This document shows, piece by piece, positions 1-6,767 of a stretch of 51,038 nucleotides of DNA. The stretch covers positions 1-51,038 of the forward strand of contig PLWX01000186.1 in the NCBI GenBank assembly GCA_003151155.1, in the 5' to 3' direction. Each line of letters begins with the position of its first letter. Positions within the stretch are counted from its first letter, which is position 1. A program made the position numbers and the translations under genes. This DNA is from Acidobacteriaceae bacterium. Lineage in GTDB: Bacteria > Acidobacteriota > Terriglobia > Terriglobales > Acidobacteriaceae. The notes under the pieces were generated by a model that did no database searches, was not told the DNA's origin, and saw nothing but the letters and a program-made list of their open reading frames with translations.

Positions 1-519
1 ACGCCTGAGGCTGCGCCTGCAACCCCGGTCACTACAACTCCAGAGACTGTCGTCGCACCCTCTGCACCCACTCCCCCACCCAAGGCGAGTGTCAGCACGT
101 CGTCGGACAGCGAACCCACAACCGCTGAGCCCGCCCGTCCAGCGCGCTCGTCAGTCCGAGCCCGGAGACAGGCAGCAAAAGCCTCTGCCACTCCGACCCC
201 CGATGAAACTGTGAGCCAGCCGGCCGCCGCCTCTGCGACGTCCCCTGACACGGCGAGCACGCCTTCGCCAACGGTCACCGCACCCGTCGCTGCCCCTGCG
301 TCCACCCCGGCAAAGTCCGGCATGACCGCGTTGAGCGGCTCATTGATGATCTCAATTGTCGTGGTGGTGCTCGCCGTCGGCGGCCTGGTTCCTCTGTTCG
401 TCCGGTGGAGAAAACGAAAACTCCTGGAGCAGACGGCCGATCAAAACCTCTCGTTTACGCATGAAGCGAGTTCCGAGGCGGCCAAAAGCGACAAGCCAGA
501 CATACCTAAAGCTGCCTAG
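1..519 (+). CDS. C-terminal part of a Pro/Ala/Thr-rich single-pass membrane protein (partial)
   Basis: The reading frame is open from the first base to the TAG at 517-519, so the gene starts before the window; the GTG at 211 is only an internal codon. About 172 residues are visible. The first ~110 are low-complexity, rich in Pro, Ala, Thr and Ser, as in flexible linkers that span an envelope. One hydrophobic helix follows (residues ~115-135, with a run of Ile/Val/Leu), then a short basic stop-transfer stretch (RWRKRK) and a polar tail of about 35 residues. This suggests a tail-anchored or C-terminally anchored envelope protein. I do not recognise the family, and the functional domain must lie upstream. 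Confidence 0.6.
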   Translation, partial: TPEAAPATPVTTTPETVVAPSAPTPPPKASVSTSSDSEPTTAEPARPARSSVRARRQAAKASATPTPDETVSQPAAASATSPDTASTPSPTVTAPVAAPASTPAKSGMTALSGSLMISIVVVVLAVGGLVPLFVRWRKRKLLEQTADQNLSFTHEASSEAAKSDKPDIPKAA

Positions 520-981
520 GCAGAGGATGGCGTAACGATTCCCAAAGGATCAGTTGCCAGTGGCAACGGCTGTATCGAAAGTCTTTTCGCAAGAAGTTAT
601 CGACACTTGCACCCACGGCGAGCGTTTGGATTCCCATAGCTGTGCAGTCCAGGACAGATCATTCAAGAACAGAGAGAGATTGTCAGATAAAGTCTGAGAA
701 ACGAAACTTAAATGACTGTTGCGCCTTTCCGGCGCGGTATAGCACCACACGATGTTGAATGGCGCCGTCCAGATCAGTCACGGCCACGTTGCGATCTTTT
801 GGCCAATCGATTCGGGGGCGGTCGTCAAGGCGCACGGACAAATCACCGCCGTCACATAGACCAGGAGCACAGCGCTCTGGCTTTGCACCACTATTCGGCG
901 CGATGCACAACGTGGGCGAGGTTGCTTGAGCCACTACGAAAGGATACGCACCAGAGGACGGCGGGTGGCCCACTTCTAACT
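520..981. other. Gene-free stretch with a degenerate half-repeat at its right end
   Basis: No convincing gene is seen in these 460 bases. Open frames here have no ribosome-binding site and no recognisable protein. The only structure I can point to is at 963-977, where GGGTGGCCCACTTCT matches 14 of 15 bases of the repeat that begins 50 bases downstream at 1013. It looks like a decayed copy of the RAYT-associated repeat. Confidence 0.5.
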
Positions 982-1671
982 CTATTTTCTTCTATCCTTC
1001 TGATAGATCTTCGGGTGCCCCACTTCTCGCGTTTTTCGAGAAGTGGGAACGCGACGCTCTCGACCTCTGATCTTTGCCTTCTCACGAGCAGCTTCAAGGA
1101 TGGACGGATCGATCGGATCCTCAAACTTCACCGCCTCCGTCCTCTTCAGTTGCAGCACGTCCCAACGGTTGATCTGCACCACTCCAGGTTCCCTGAGAGC
1201 ATAGCTCCGAAAGCTGCTCCACTTCCATAACTCAGGCGATACCACCAGTCCCCGTTTCACTGAGTTCCGGTGCAGATACAGCAGTTTCTCAATGCGCTTC
1301 TTCTCCGTACAAACATTAAAGTCGTAGAACCGGTGCTGCCACACCCGTTCCGGCACCCGCTCGAACAACTCTCCTTGCAAACTGTTTCGCCTTCTCCGCC
1401 CGATCACCCGCCGCGCAAAGCCCAGTTTCAATGCCCGCATGACATCCGAAAGGGTCTTCTCATTCGGCTCGCTCACCAGCAGATGAAAGTGTTCCGGCAT
1501 CACCACGTAGCCGATGACCACGAAGGCATAGCGCTGGCGTACCCGCTCCAGCACCTCAAGAAATAAGTCTCGCCGCATCGCAGTGCCCAGCAGCGGCCGC
1601 CGACGATAGCAACTGCTGGTGATGAAGTGCAGATCTTTCGCGCCGTAATGTCTTTCTAATCCCCAAAGCAC
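982..1671 (-). CDS. REP-associated tyrosine transposase (RAYT, Y1/IS200-like)
   Basis: This is a domesticated IS200/IS605-type HUH endonuclease that acts on short palindromic repeats (REPs) rather than on an insertion sequence of its own. The HUH motif is visible as EHFHLLV inside GYVVMPEHFHLL. The catalytic tyrosine segment reads YLHRNSVKRGLV, which is characteristic of the family. The family-like start is GLERHYG..LHFIT.SCYRR, so I place the start at the GTG at 1671; a GTG at 1719 would add 16 residues unlike the family. Two 42-bp palindromic elements in opposite orientation frame the gene, at 1006-1047 and 1754-1795, and the left one lies inside the 3' end of the gene. It is a stand-alone gene. 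The family call is secure; whether it is still active cannot be read from the sequence. Confidence 0.88.
   Translation of the reverse strand: MLWGLERHYGAKDLHFITSSCYRRRPLLGTAMRRDLFLEVLERVRQRYAFVVIGYVVMPEHFHLLVSEPNEKTLSDVMRALKLGFARRVIGRRRRNSLQGELFERVPERVWQHRFYDFNVCTEKKRIEKLLYLHRNSVKRGLVVSPELWKWSSFRSYALREPGVVQINRWDVLQLKRTEAVKFEDPIDPSILEAAREKAKIRGRERRVPTSRKTREVGHPKIYQKDRRK
1006..1047 (+). repeat. REP-like palindromic element, left copy at the RAYT gene
   Basis: The element contains a hairpin (CCCACTTCTCG and CGAGAAGTGGG around a short T-rich loop) preceded by GATCTTCGGGTGCC. It is the reverse complement of 1754-1795 with a single difference in the loop. It overlaps the last ~14 codons before the terminal codons of the RAYT gene. 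REPs flanking their own RAYT are the expected substrate of that enzyme. Confidence 0.85.
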
Positions 1672-1753
1672 GATCCCAGCATAGGAACCCACCTCGTCCA
1701 ACGATGTGACCGTCAACACAGGTCAAGGTAATGCGGGACCTCCAGCCTCGTCG

Positions 1754-1795
1754 CCCACTTCTCGAAAACCGCGAGAAGTGGGGCACCCGAAGATC
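1754..1795 (-). repeat. REP-like palindromic element, right copy at the RAYT gene
   Basis: This is an inverted copy of 1006-1047, upstream of the RAYT start. It has the same hairpin arms and ends in GTGGGGCACCCGAAGATC. The 41-of-42 match in opposite orientation points to recent duplication or conversion. The core GTGGGGCACCC recurs at 27608-27618. Confidence 0.85.
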
Positions 1796-1862
1796 GATGA
1801 AGGGGTGAACAGGGAGGTCAGACATGGACCGCCCGCCAATGCTAACTAGACTGAAAGTTTAT

Positions 1863-1938
1863 TGGTGGACCTGGTCGGGATCGAACCGACGACCTCTTCC
1901 ATGCCATGGAAGCGCGCTCCCAGCTGCGCCACAGGCCC
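1863..1938 (-). tRNA. tRNA-Ala (anticodon GGC)
   Basis: Read on the minus strand, the 76 bases fold into a full cloverleaf. The acceptor stem is GGGCCTG paired with CAGGTCC (one G-U pair). The D arm is GCGC/GCGC, the anticodon arm is CTTCC/GGAAG with loop ATGGCAT, and the T arm is GTCGG/CCGAC with the TTCGATC loop. The anticodon GGC reads alanine GCC and GCU codons. The 3' CCA is encoded. Confidence 0.97.
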
Positions 1939-1978
1939 ACTTGTTGCGGAAGGATCGCGCGTAAAGCGCGACCAAGCT

Positions 1979-2007
1979 ATTTTCGCTCACCCGTGCGGCT
2001 GAGTCAA
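1979..2007 (-). promoter_or_regulatory. Predicted sigma-70-type promoter of tRNA-Ala
   Basis: On the minus strand TTGACT (2002-2007) is followed, after 17 bases, by GAAAAT (1979-1984). Transcription would begin about 34 bases before the mature tRNA 5' end. The match is 5/6 and 4/6 to consensus. Prediction by eye only. Confidence 0.45.
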
Positions 2008-2074
2008 ACTGCGGTCCTCCTGCAGAAGATGAAAATCAAGTTCTTCCAACTCAATTTGTATCGCACGTTGCAAC

Positions 2075-2104
2075 AAAAAAGAGCGACGCCGGGAAGCGCC
2101 GCTC
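2075..2104 (-). terminator. Rho-independent terminator of the phosphoesterase gene
   Basis: On the minus strand GAGCGGCGC pairs with GCGTCGCTC (9 bp, one G-U) around a short loop and is followed directly by a run of T. It sits 32 bases after the stop codon of the phosphoesterase gene. Confidence 0.85.
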
Positions 2105-2135
2105 ATAGGAGAGTGATGCAAAACTGCGTTGTTCG

Positions 2136-3317
2136 CTAGAAGGTGAAGACGTCGCGCATCTCGATGGTGGGCCCGGGAGCGGAGTTACGCGTGTTCAGAT
2201 TTGGCAATCCCCAATTCCATTGAATGAAGCGCAGGATAGAAATGTTGTCCATCTGCACGTGCGAGACGTAGCCGGTCTTCGCATACGGCGAGATGACCAT
2301 CAGGGGAATGCGTACGCCCTCGGCAATCCCACTGACGGTGGGCGGGGTTACGTGATCATAGAAGCCGCCGCCTTCGTCCCAATAGACGATGACTGCGGTG
2401 CTTGGCCACACCGGTGACGCCTGGATACGCTGAATCAGCTTGTCGAAATAGGCGGCGCAGGTGGTGATGGAATCGTTGCCGGGGTGGCAGTTATGACCGC
2501 CACCGGGGTTGACGAACGAAACCGAAGGCAGGGTGCCGTTATCGAGCTGGGCGTAGAAATCTGTGATGTCCTGAAGGTTCGCGGTGTTCTGCGTAGTGGT
2601 GAAGTACTGGAAGGGATTTTCCGTATCCACGTACTGACCGCAGATTCCGTATGCTTCGTGGAACCATCCCCAAGTCACGCCGGCAGCATTCATTTCATCG
2701 CCAACGTTTTTTTGGGTAAGCGGGACCGCTGCGGGATCAGTCTTATTGCATGGGCCATAAATTGGTTGAATGCCGAACTTGTTGCCGGTGTCGGCGGCGG
2801 AGACCATCAGCACCGCCAAGTTAGGTTCCGTGCCAATCGTTGGCATGAAGAAATTGTCGGCCAACGAATATTGACCAGCGTAATTCCAGAAGGTATCGAC
2901 GCCCGAGATCGTGTTGTCGTAGTGGCCCATCGAGACATCGGTCTGTTCGGTGTGGGCGAAGGCGTCCATCTTGCCGCCGTCGATGCTACCGAGATAGAAG
3001 GGATAGCTGTGGGGCATGTCGGCCGGGAACGGATTGGTCAGCAACGAAGGGCTGACGGTGCCGGTTCCCGCGGCGTCGGGCTGAACATATCCCGGAGAAC
3101 TGGGAGAGAGAGGATCCTGCAAGCCGGGGTAGGTTGCGAAGAGCGAGTCGAACGAGTGATTCTGCAACACGAGAACGATCACACGATTGACGGGCGATTG
3201 AGGCGTGCCGCCGAGGCCGGGGCCGGTGGACGTAGCCGCAACCATGGGGCCGCGACAGCCGGCGGTGATCAACAAACCGATGACTAAACCAGCAAGGATC
3301 GTGCAGCGCTTTCTCAT
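2136..3317 (-). CDS. Secreted lipoprotein phosphoesterase (acid phosphatase / phospholipase C family)
   Basis: This protein of about 393 residues belongs to the phosphoesterase family of non-specific phospholipases C and acid phosphatases (PF04185), which hydrolyse phosphomonoesters or phosphodiesters. The family signatures are visible: VLQNHSFDSLF near residue ~55, the mid-protein segment SFVNPGGGHNCHPG, and YWDEGGGFYDHVTPP near the C-terminal third; these carry the metal-binding Asp, Glu, Asn and His residues. I start at the ATG at 3317 because it opens a lipoprotein signal (MRKRCTILAG..., lipobox ITAGC). An ATG at 3389 would put a polar extension before the signal. The protein is therefore likely anchored to a membrane outside the cytoplasm. 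The gene stands alone with its own terminator. The substrate cannot be told from the sequence. Confidence 0.87.
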   Translation of the reverse strand: MRKRCTILAGLVIGLLITAGCRGPMVAATSTGPGLGGTPQSPVNRVIVLVLQNHSFDSLFATYPGLQDPLSPSSPGYVQPDAAGTGTVSPSLLTNPFPADMPHSYPFYLGSIDGGKMDAFAHTEQTDVSMGHYDNTISGVDTFWNYAGQYSLADNFFMPTIGTEPNLAVLMVSAADTGNKFGIQPIYGPCNKTDPAAVPLTQKNVGDEMNAAGVTWGWFHEAYGICGQYVDTENPFQYFTTTQNTANLQDITDFYAQLDNGTLPSVSFVNPGGGHNCHPGNDSITTCAAYFDKLIQRIQASPVWPSTAVIVYWDEGGGFYDHVTPPTVSGIAEGVRIPLMVISPYAKTGYVSHVQMDNISILRFIQWNWGLPNLNTRNSAPGPTIEMRDVFTF

Positions 3318-3677
3318 CTTATGGTCGAAATCCAAGGGAATAGATTGGCGGCTCAGCCGGAGCATCATGGAATTGAGGGCAACAATCATGCCAGTTAGAC
3401 GCTCCGGAAGACAATATTGATAAGGCGTTTACAGTATTCGGGTTAGTGCCGAGGGTTCCGTCCGTTCGCCCGAAGGTGGACGGGGTTGATTCGACGCATT
3501 GTGTGTACCCGGATACCAATTATGATGAGCAGGATCCCTGCCCGGGTTGGATGACTTTTCACAGATAGCAAATTGGCAGTAACCTGTTATGACCAATAGT
3601 CATCTGAGTGGCGGGGCGTGACGGCTTCCCACTGTGGATTTCAACCCTCTCAGCCGTCCGAGTTCGTGGAGCCAGCG
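3318..3677. other. Divergent intergenic region between phosphoesterase and secreted protein
   Basis: These 360 bases separate two divergently transcribed genes and must hold promoters for both. I see no clear consensus pair. A small inverted repeat, ATGAC and GTCAT with a 5-base spacer, lies at 3589-3603, about 75 bases before the plus-strand start, and could be an operator. No gene is supported here. Confidence 0.4.
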
Positions 3678-4340
3678 ATGTGGAGTAAGTGCAAGATTGT
3701 TTCTGCTGTTACCTTTCTTTTCCTGGCGATGACGGCACTTACGTCGTTCGCGCAACAACCGGCTGATCCGACGGCGACGCTGAATTCACTCGAGCAAACC
3801 GCGCGAAATTCAGTTTCTGATATTTCACGGCTGCGAATCGATAAGTGGAAGACGGACGGCGGCACGAAGAAGAGCGCGCAAGGGGATGGTGAATCCATCT
3901 CGCGAAACCTGAGTTCGGCACTCCCTGAGTTGATCAACCGGGTGCGCAATGCGCCGACCGACCTGAACACGAATTTCAGACTCTATCGCAACCTCGATGT
4001 GTTGTACGAGGTGTTTACGCGGTTTGCCGAGGCCGCCGGGGCTTTCGGGACGAAGGACGAATTCCTGACGCTTGGTAAAGACCTGGACGAACTAGATAAT
4101 GCACGGCGCGCCTTTGCGGACCGACTAGATACCTTGTCGTCGTCGGCGCAAGCAGAGCTGACGCAATTGCGTGCGCAAGCACGGGCGGCACAGGCTCCGG
4201 CTGCGAGCGCACCGGCAAAGAAGATCGTGATTGACGACACCGAACCAGAGAAGAAGACCGTCAAAAAGAAGAAGCCGGCAGCCAAGCCGACCACACCACC
4301 GACGACCGATGCCGGGAATGGAACACCGACGCCGAAGTAG
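3678..4340 (+). CDS. Secreted protein of unknown function with basic Pro/Lys/Thr tail
   Basis: This 220-residue protein has a Sec signal peptide (hydrophobic core VTFLFLAMTALTSFAQQ, likely cut after FAQ or nearby) and is predicted to be exported. The middle part (~residues 30-160) looks helical and charged. The C-terminus (~residues 175-220) is a disordered tail rich in Lys, Pro and Thr (KKTVKKKKPAAKPTTPP). I start at the ATG at 3678, preceded by GGAG at good spacing, rather than the GTG at 3618, which would put 20 polar residues before the signal peptide. No known domain is recognised. It has its own downstream terminator, so it is monocistronic. Confidence 0.7.
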   Translation: MWSKCKIVSAVTFLFLAMTALTSFAQQPADPTATLNSLEQTARNSVSDISRLRIDKWKTDGGTKKSAQGDGESISRNLSSALPELINRVRNAPTDLNTNFRLYRNLDVLYEVFTRFAEAAGAFGTKDEFLTLGKDLDELDNARRAFADRLDTLSSSAQAELTQLRAQARAAQAPAASAPAKKIVIDDTEPEKKTVKKKKPAAKPTTPPTTDAGNGTPTPK

Positions 4341-4465
4341 GGATGAGGTACCCCCCTCCCCCTCCAGTCGATCTATTAAAATCAATGGTTTAGCGGGAGA
4401 ATCCTCGTAAAATATTCAATCTACGGGAGTTAGATTCTAAAATATTCAAAAGAAAGAAGTTAGGT

Positions 4466-4500
4466 GAGAGTAGCAGAAAATTCTGCTGCCCTCTATTTTT
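4466..4500 (+). terminator. Rho-independent terminator after the secreted protein gene
   Basis: A 13-pair stem (GAGAGTAGCAGAA with TTCTGCTGCCCTC, one mismatch and one G-U) with a 2-base apex is followed by TATTTTT. It lies about 125 bases after the stop codon of the gene at 3678-4340. Confidence 0.7.
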
Positions 4501-4989
4501 AGAATAGCAAGATCGAGGGGTAGACCGGACACTTTTTCGAGGTTTATATGTGGTTTATTTTTAAGGAGTTGAGCGACAAATTACGATTTTTGTGACTTGA
4601 CAGAAGTTTTTCCTCGAGGTACCGAAGCATAACGCAGGAAGGTGCCGTCCCCTAAAGGGGGTTCTCTCTTAAACGCTTCCCTTCCCACCACTTACGTGGT
4701 GGTCTATTACATTCCGTGCCTTTGGCACTGGAGCATGGAAGTACGAGAGGTCTTGGTCTGCCTCGCTCGATTTTCCGCAGTCGATTTGCCGCAGTGGGTT
4801 TGGCCGAATCGGCTCTCCCTGAACCTTAACAACCCGATATTCGGACGATCAGAGTGCGATGGAACCCGATCACATCTTGAATGCAAGGAACTTTGGTTTG
4901 GTGGGTGGTGTCATTAGGGTATGTGCGGCTACGAGGGTCGGCGATTCCGGGAAGTTACTTTGGGGCGGCCGGGGTGGGTTGCACAAAGA

Positions 4990-5018
4990 TTGTTGCTTGA
5001 CGTGAATCGCATTATGAT
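4990..5018 (+). promoter_or_regulatory. Possible promoter of the sigma/anti-sigma operon
   Basis: TTGTTG (4990-4995), a 17-base spacer and TATGAT (5013-5018) lie just before the ECF sigma gene. The start codon would be only about 6 bases from the transcription start, so the mRNA would be almost leaderless. This makes the assignment uncertain, since the GAGGTG ribosome site would barely be transcribed. Confidence 0.3.
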
Positions 5019-5030
5019 TGAGGTGACGCC

Positions 5031-5759
5031 ATGAGTGTGATGGCGGGTGCATCTGTGTCCGACCTCGCAAGCGCGATCGCAATCCGCAACGAAGAAGCCT
5101 CCATTGTTGCCGAGCTCAAAGCCGGCTCAGAGGAGGCGTACACGTGGCTGATCACGCAATACAACCAGCCCATCTACAGCCTGGTATATCGCATCCTGGA
5201 CGATCCGGCGGATGCGGCGGATACCACCCAAGAAGTGTTCATCAAGGTCTATCGCGGGATTCGGCGATTCAACGCCGAGTCGAGCTTGAAGACGTGGATC
5301 TATCGCATCGCACTGCACGAAGCTTCGAACCGGCGGCGGTGGTGGTTCCGGCATAGAGGCCGAGAGACGTCGATAGAAGCGGAGCGGGAGACGGAAGAGC
5401 ACATCCATCCGCTGGGGTTGAAAGACACCTTGGTGGATGATGCGGAGTCACCTTTCGAGAGTGTGTTTCATTCGGAAGTAAGCGCGAAAGTAGACACGGA
5501 ACTAAAGAACCTACAAGAGCCGTATCGAACTACAGTAATCTTGCGTGACATAGAAGAGTTGTCGTACGAACAAATAGCAGAGATTACTGAAACTTCTTTG
5601 GGGACAGTGAAATCTAGACTAGTACGTGGGCGCGAGGCGCTGAAGAAGCGTCTGTCTCGTTATGTAAAAGAAATGGGCCCCGAACTTGGGCTGTGTGAGC
5701 CGACGACCAAGGCGGCAGCACGCCCTAAAGGCACGAAGGGGATCGAGGTTCAGTTATGA
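5031..5759 (+). CDS. ECF-type RNA polymerase sigma factor
   Basis: This 242-residue protein has the two-domain layout of extracytoplasmic-function sigma factors. Region 2 (~residues 45-110) shows YRILDDPADAADTTQEVFIKVY and the -10 recognition stretch LKTWIYRIALHEASNRRR. Region 4 (~residues 160-220) shows the helix-turn-helix ELSYEQIAEITETSLGTVKSRLVRGREAL. It directs RNA polymerase to a dedicated set of promoters. The stop codon overlaps the ATG of the next gene (ATGA), a zinc-finger anti-sigma factor, so the pair is translationally coupled and the sigma factor is presumably held inactive by it. The start ATG at 5031 follows GAGGTG. The regulon is not visible. Confidence 0.93.
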   Translation: MSVMAGASVSDLASAIAIRNEEASIVAELKAGSEEAYTWLITQYNQPIYSLVYRILDDPADAADTTQEVFIKVYRGIRRFNAESSLKTWIYRIALHEASNRRRWWFRHRGRETSIEAERETEEHIHPLGLKDTLVDDAESPFESVFHSEVSAKVDTELKNLQEPYRTTVILRDIEELSYEQIAEITETSLGTVKSRLVRGREALKKRLSRYVKEMGPELGLCEPTTKAAARPKGTKGIEVQL

Positions 5760-6421
5760 AGTGTTCCGATACGAGGCCGCTATTGTCGTTGTACCTCGAC
5801 GGCGCCACTCCTCGGGACGAGAGGACGGCGGTCGAGCTGCATTTACGAACTTGCGCAGGCTGCAACGAGGAGTTTGGAGACTTGCGCCGGACGCATGAGT
5901 TGATTGCTGCCGCGGGCCGCAAGCAGGCACCGCCCGATCTCGCGCTGCGGGTGCGGGTAGCGTTGTCGCAAGAGATGGCAGCATCGCGACGTACGATTTG
6001 GACGAGCTTGCAGGTACGCTGGGAGAACCTTTTCAACGCGTTCATGGTTCCTGCAGCAGCGGGCGTTTGTACGGCAGTGATCGTGTTTGGGCTGCTGATT
6101 GGACTGCTGGTGCCGACCGCGATGCGGCAGGCGAATGATGTACCAACGATGTTGTACACACCGCCGGAGATTTCCTTCTCACCGTTCGGCCTGAACATGG
6201 GATCTGTGAATGCCGATTCGGTAGTGGTGGAAGCTTACGTGGACGCTAACGGCCGGGTGCAGGACTACCGGGTGCTTTCGGGTCCAAGCGAAGCGAAGGA
6301 CTTGACGCCAGAGTTGAAGAACATGCTGATCTTTACCACCTTCAAGCCAGCGACTGCGTTCGGACAGCCGACAGCGGGGACGGCGGTGCTTTCGTTCTCG
6401 AACATCCAGGTGAAGGGATAG
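5756..6421 (+). CDS. Membrane anti-sigma factor with zinc-finger and C-terminal TonB-like domain
   Basis: The 221 residues fall into three parts. The N-terminus (~1-50) is a zf-HC2/ZAS-type anti-sigma domain with the zinc ligands in HLRTCAGC. A single transmembrane helix follows (~100-122, VIVFGLLIGLLVP). The extracytoplasmic part (~140-221) resembles the C-terminal domain of TonB-like proteins (VVVEAYVDANGRVQDYRVLSGP... and a final strand ending in VLSFSNIQVKG). The zinc domain would bind the ECF sigma factor encoded just upstream, and the outer domain would be the signal input. The TonB-like domain is an inference from pattern. The gene overlaps the sigma gene by 4 bases and is followed by a strong terminator. 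Confidence 0.85.
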   Translation: MKCSDTRPLLSLYLDGATPRDERTAVELHLRTCAGCNEEFGDLRRTHELIAAAGRKQAPPDLALRVRVALSQEMAASRRTIWTSLQVRWENLFNAFMVPAAAGVCTAVIVFGLLIGLLVPTAMRQANDVPTMLYTPPEISFSPFGLNMGSVNADSVVVEAYVDANGRVQDYRVLSGPSEAKDLTPELKNMLIFTTFKPATAFGQPTAGTAVLSFSNIQVKG

Positions 6422-6443
6422 ACTCACATAGCGTTATCTCGAC

Positions 6444-6467
6444 AGCGCCGGATACCCGGCGCTTTTT
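6444..6467 (+). terminator. Rho-independent terminator of the sigma/anti-sigma operon
   Basis: A perfect 8-bp stem (AGCGCCGG/CCGGCGCT) with an ATAC loop is followed by TTTT. It begins 23 bases after the anti-sigma stop codon. Confidence 0.9.
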
Positions 6468-6767
6468 GTTTGGACAGCTTACTGGTGCGGGCGGCATCGA
6501 TTCTCGACCAGAGCATGATCACGCTTTATGTATCTTGCCGATCGCGTCAGCAACGCCGAGCTTTGCAAAGCGAACAGGCAGATCTAAAATCGGCGGTCAA
6601 GGGCCTGCGGAGGCGCCTCTCTGTGTTGCGCGAAGCGGCCTGATTTCATCGTTTGATTCCGGAGCGGCCCCCCCGTAAACTTGTAGCCAGCGTCTAACGA
6701 GCTGGATTCTTCATAGCAGGGGGCTGTCCTGGGCTTCATTCACCGGATTGCGATTTCATCCTTAGTC
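6468..6767. other. Intergenic region before the TPR genes
   Basis: About 300 bases with no supported gene. The last ~40 bases are in frame with the next gene and would encode a hydrophobic signal-peptide-like stretch if that gene began at the CTG at 6729. No clear promoter pair is seen. Confidence 0.4.

Larger units (their letters stand above)
4341..5030. other. 690-base AT-richer intergenic region with serial small palindromes
   Basis: After the terminator at 4466-4500 no gene is convincing. The first half (4380-4640) is clearly richer in A and T than the surroundings, with a direct repeat of TAAAATATTCAA near 4407 and 4435. Three perfect short hairpins then follow in series: 4649-4660 (CCCC TAAA GGGG), 4685-4702 (CCACCAC TTAC GTGGTGG) and 4716-4728 (GTGCC TTT GGCAC). 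An open frame at 4642-4917 has no family resemblance. The region could hold a small RNA or decayed repeats. Confidence 0.4.

Noticed and set aside
712-1230. Open frame overlapping the RAYT gene end
   Set aside because: It reads the opposite strand of the RAYT gene, has no ribosome site and no family pattern.
2484-3287. Open frame of 267 codons on the plus strand
   Set aside because: It is antisense to the phosphoesterase gene, which has clear motifs, a lipoprotein signal and a terminator.
4642-4917. Possible 91-codon gene in the AT-rich gap
   Set aside because: It would start with GTG inside a hairpin, shows mixed Trp/Arg-rich sequence and no homology I recognise. I keep the region as unexplained.
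4630-4960. Idea that the gap encodes 6S RNA or another known structural RNA
   Set aside because: Some short segments pair, but I cannot build the closed long stem and central bubble that 6S RNA needs. A covariance search would decide.
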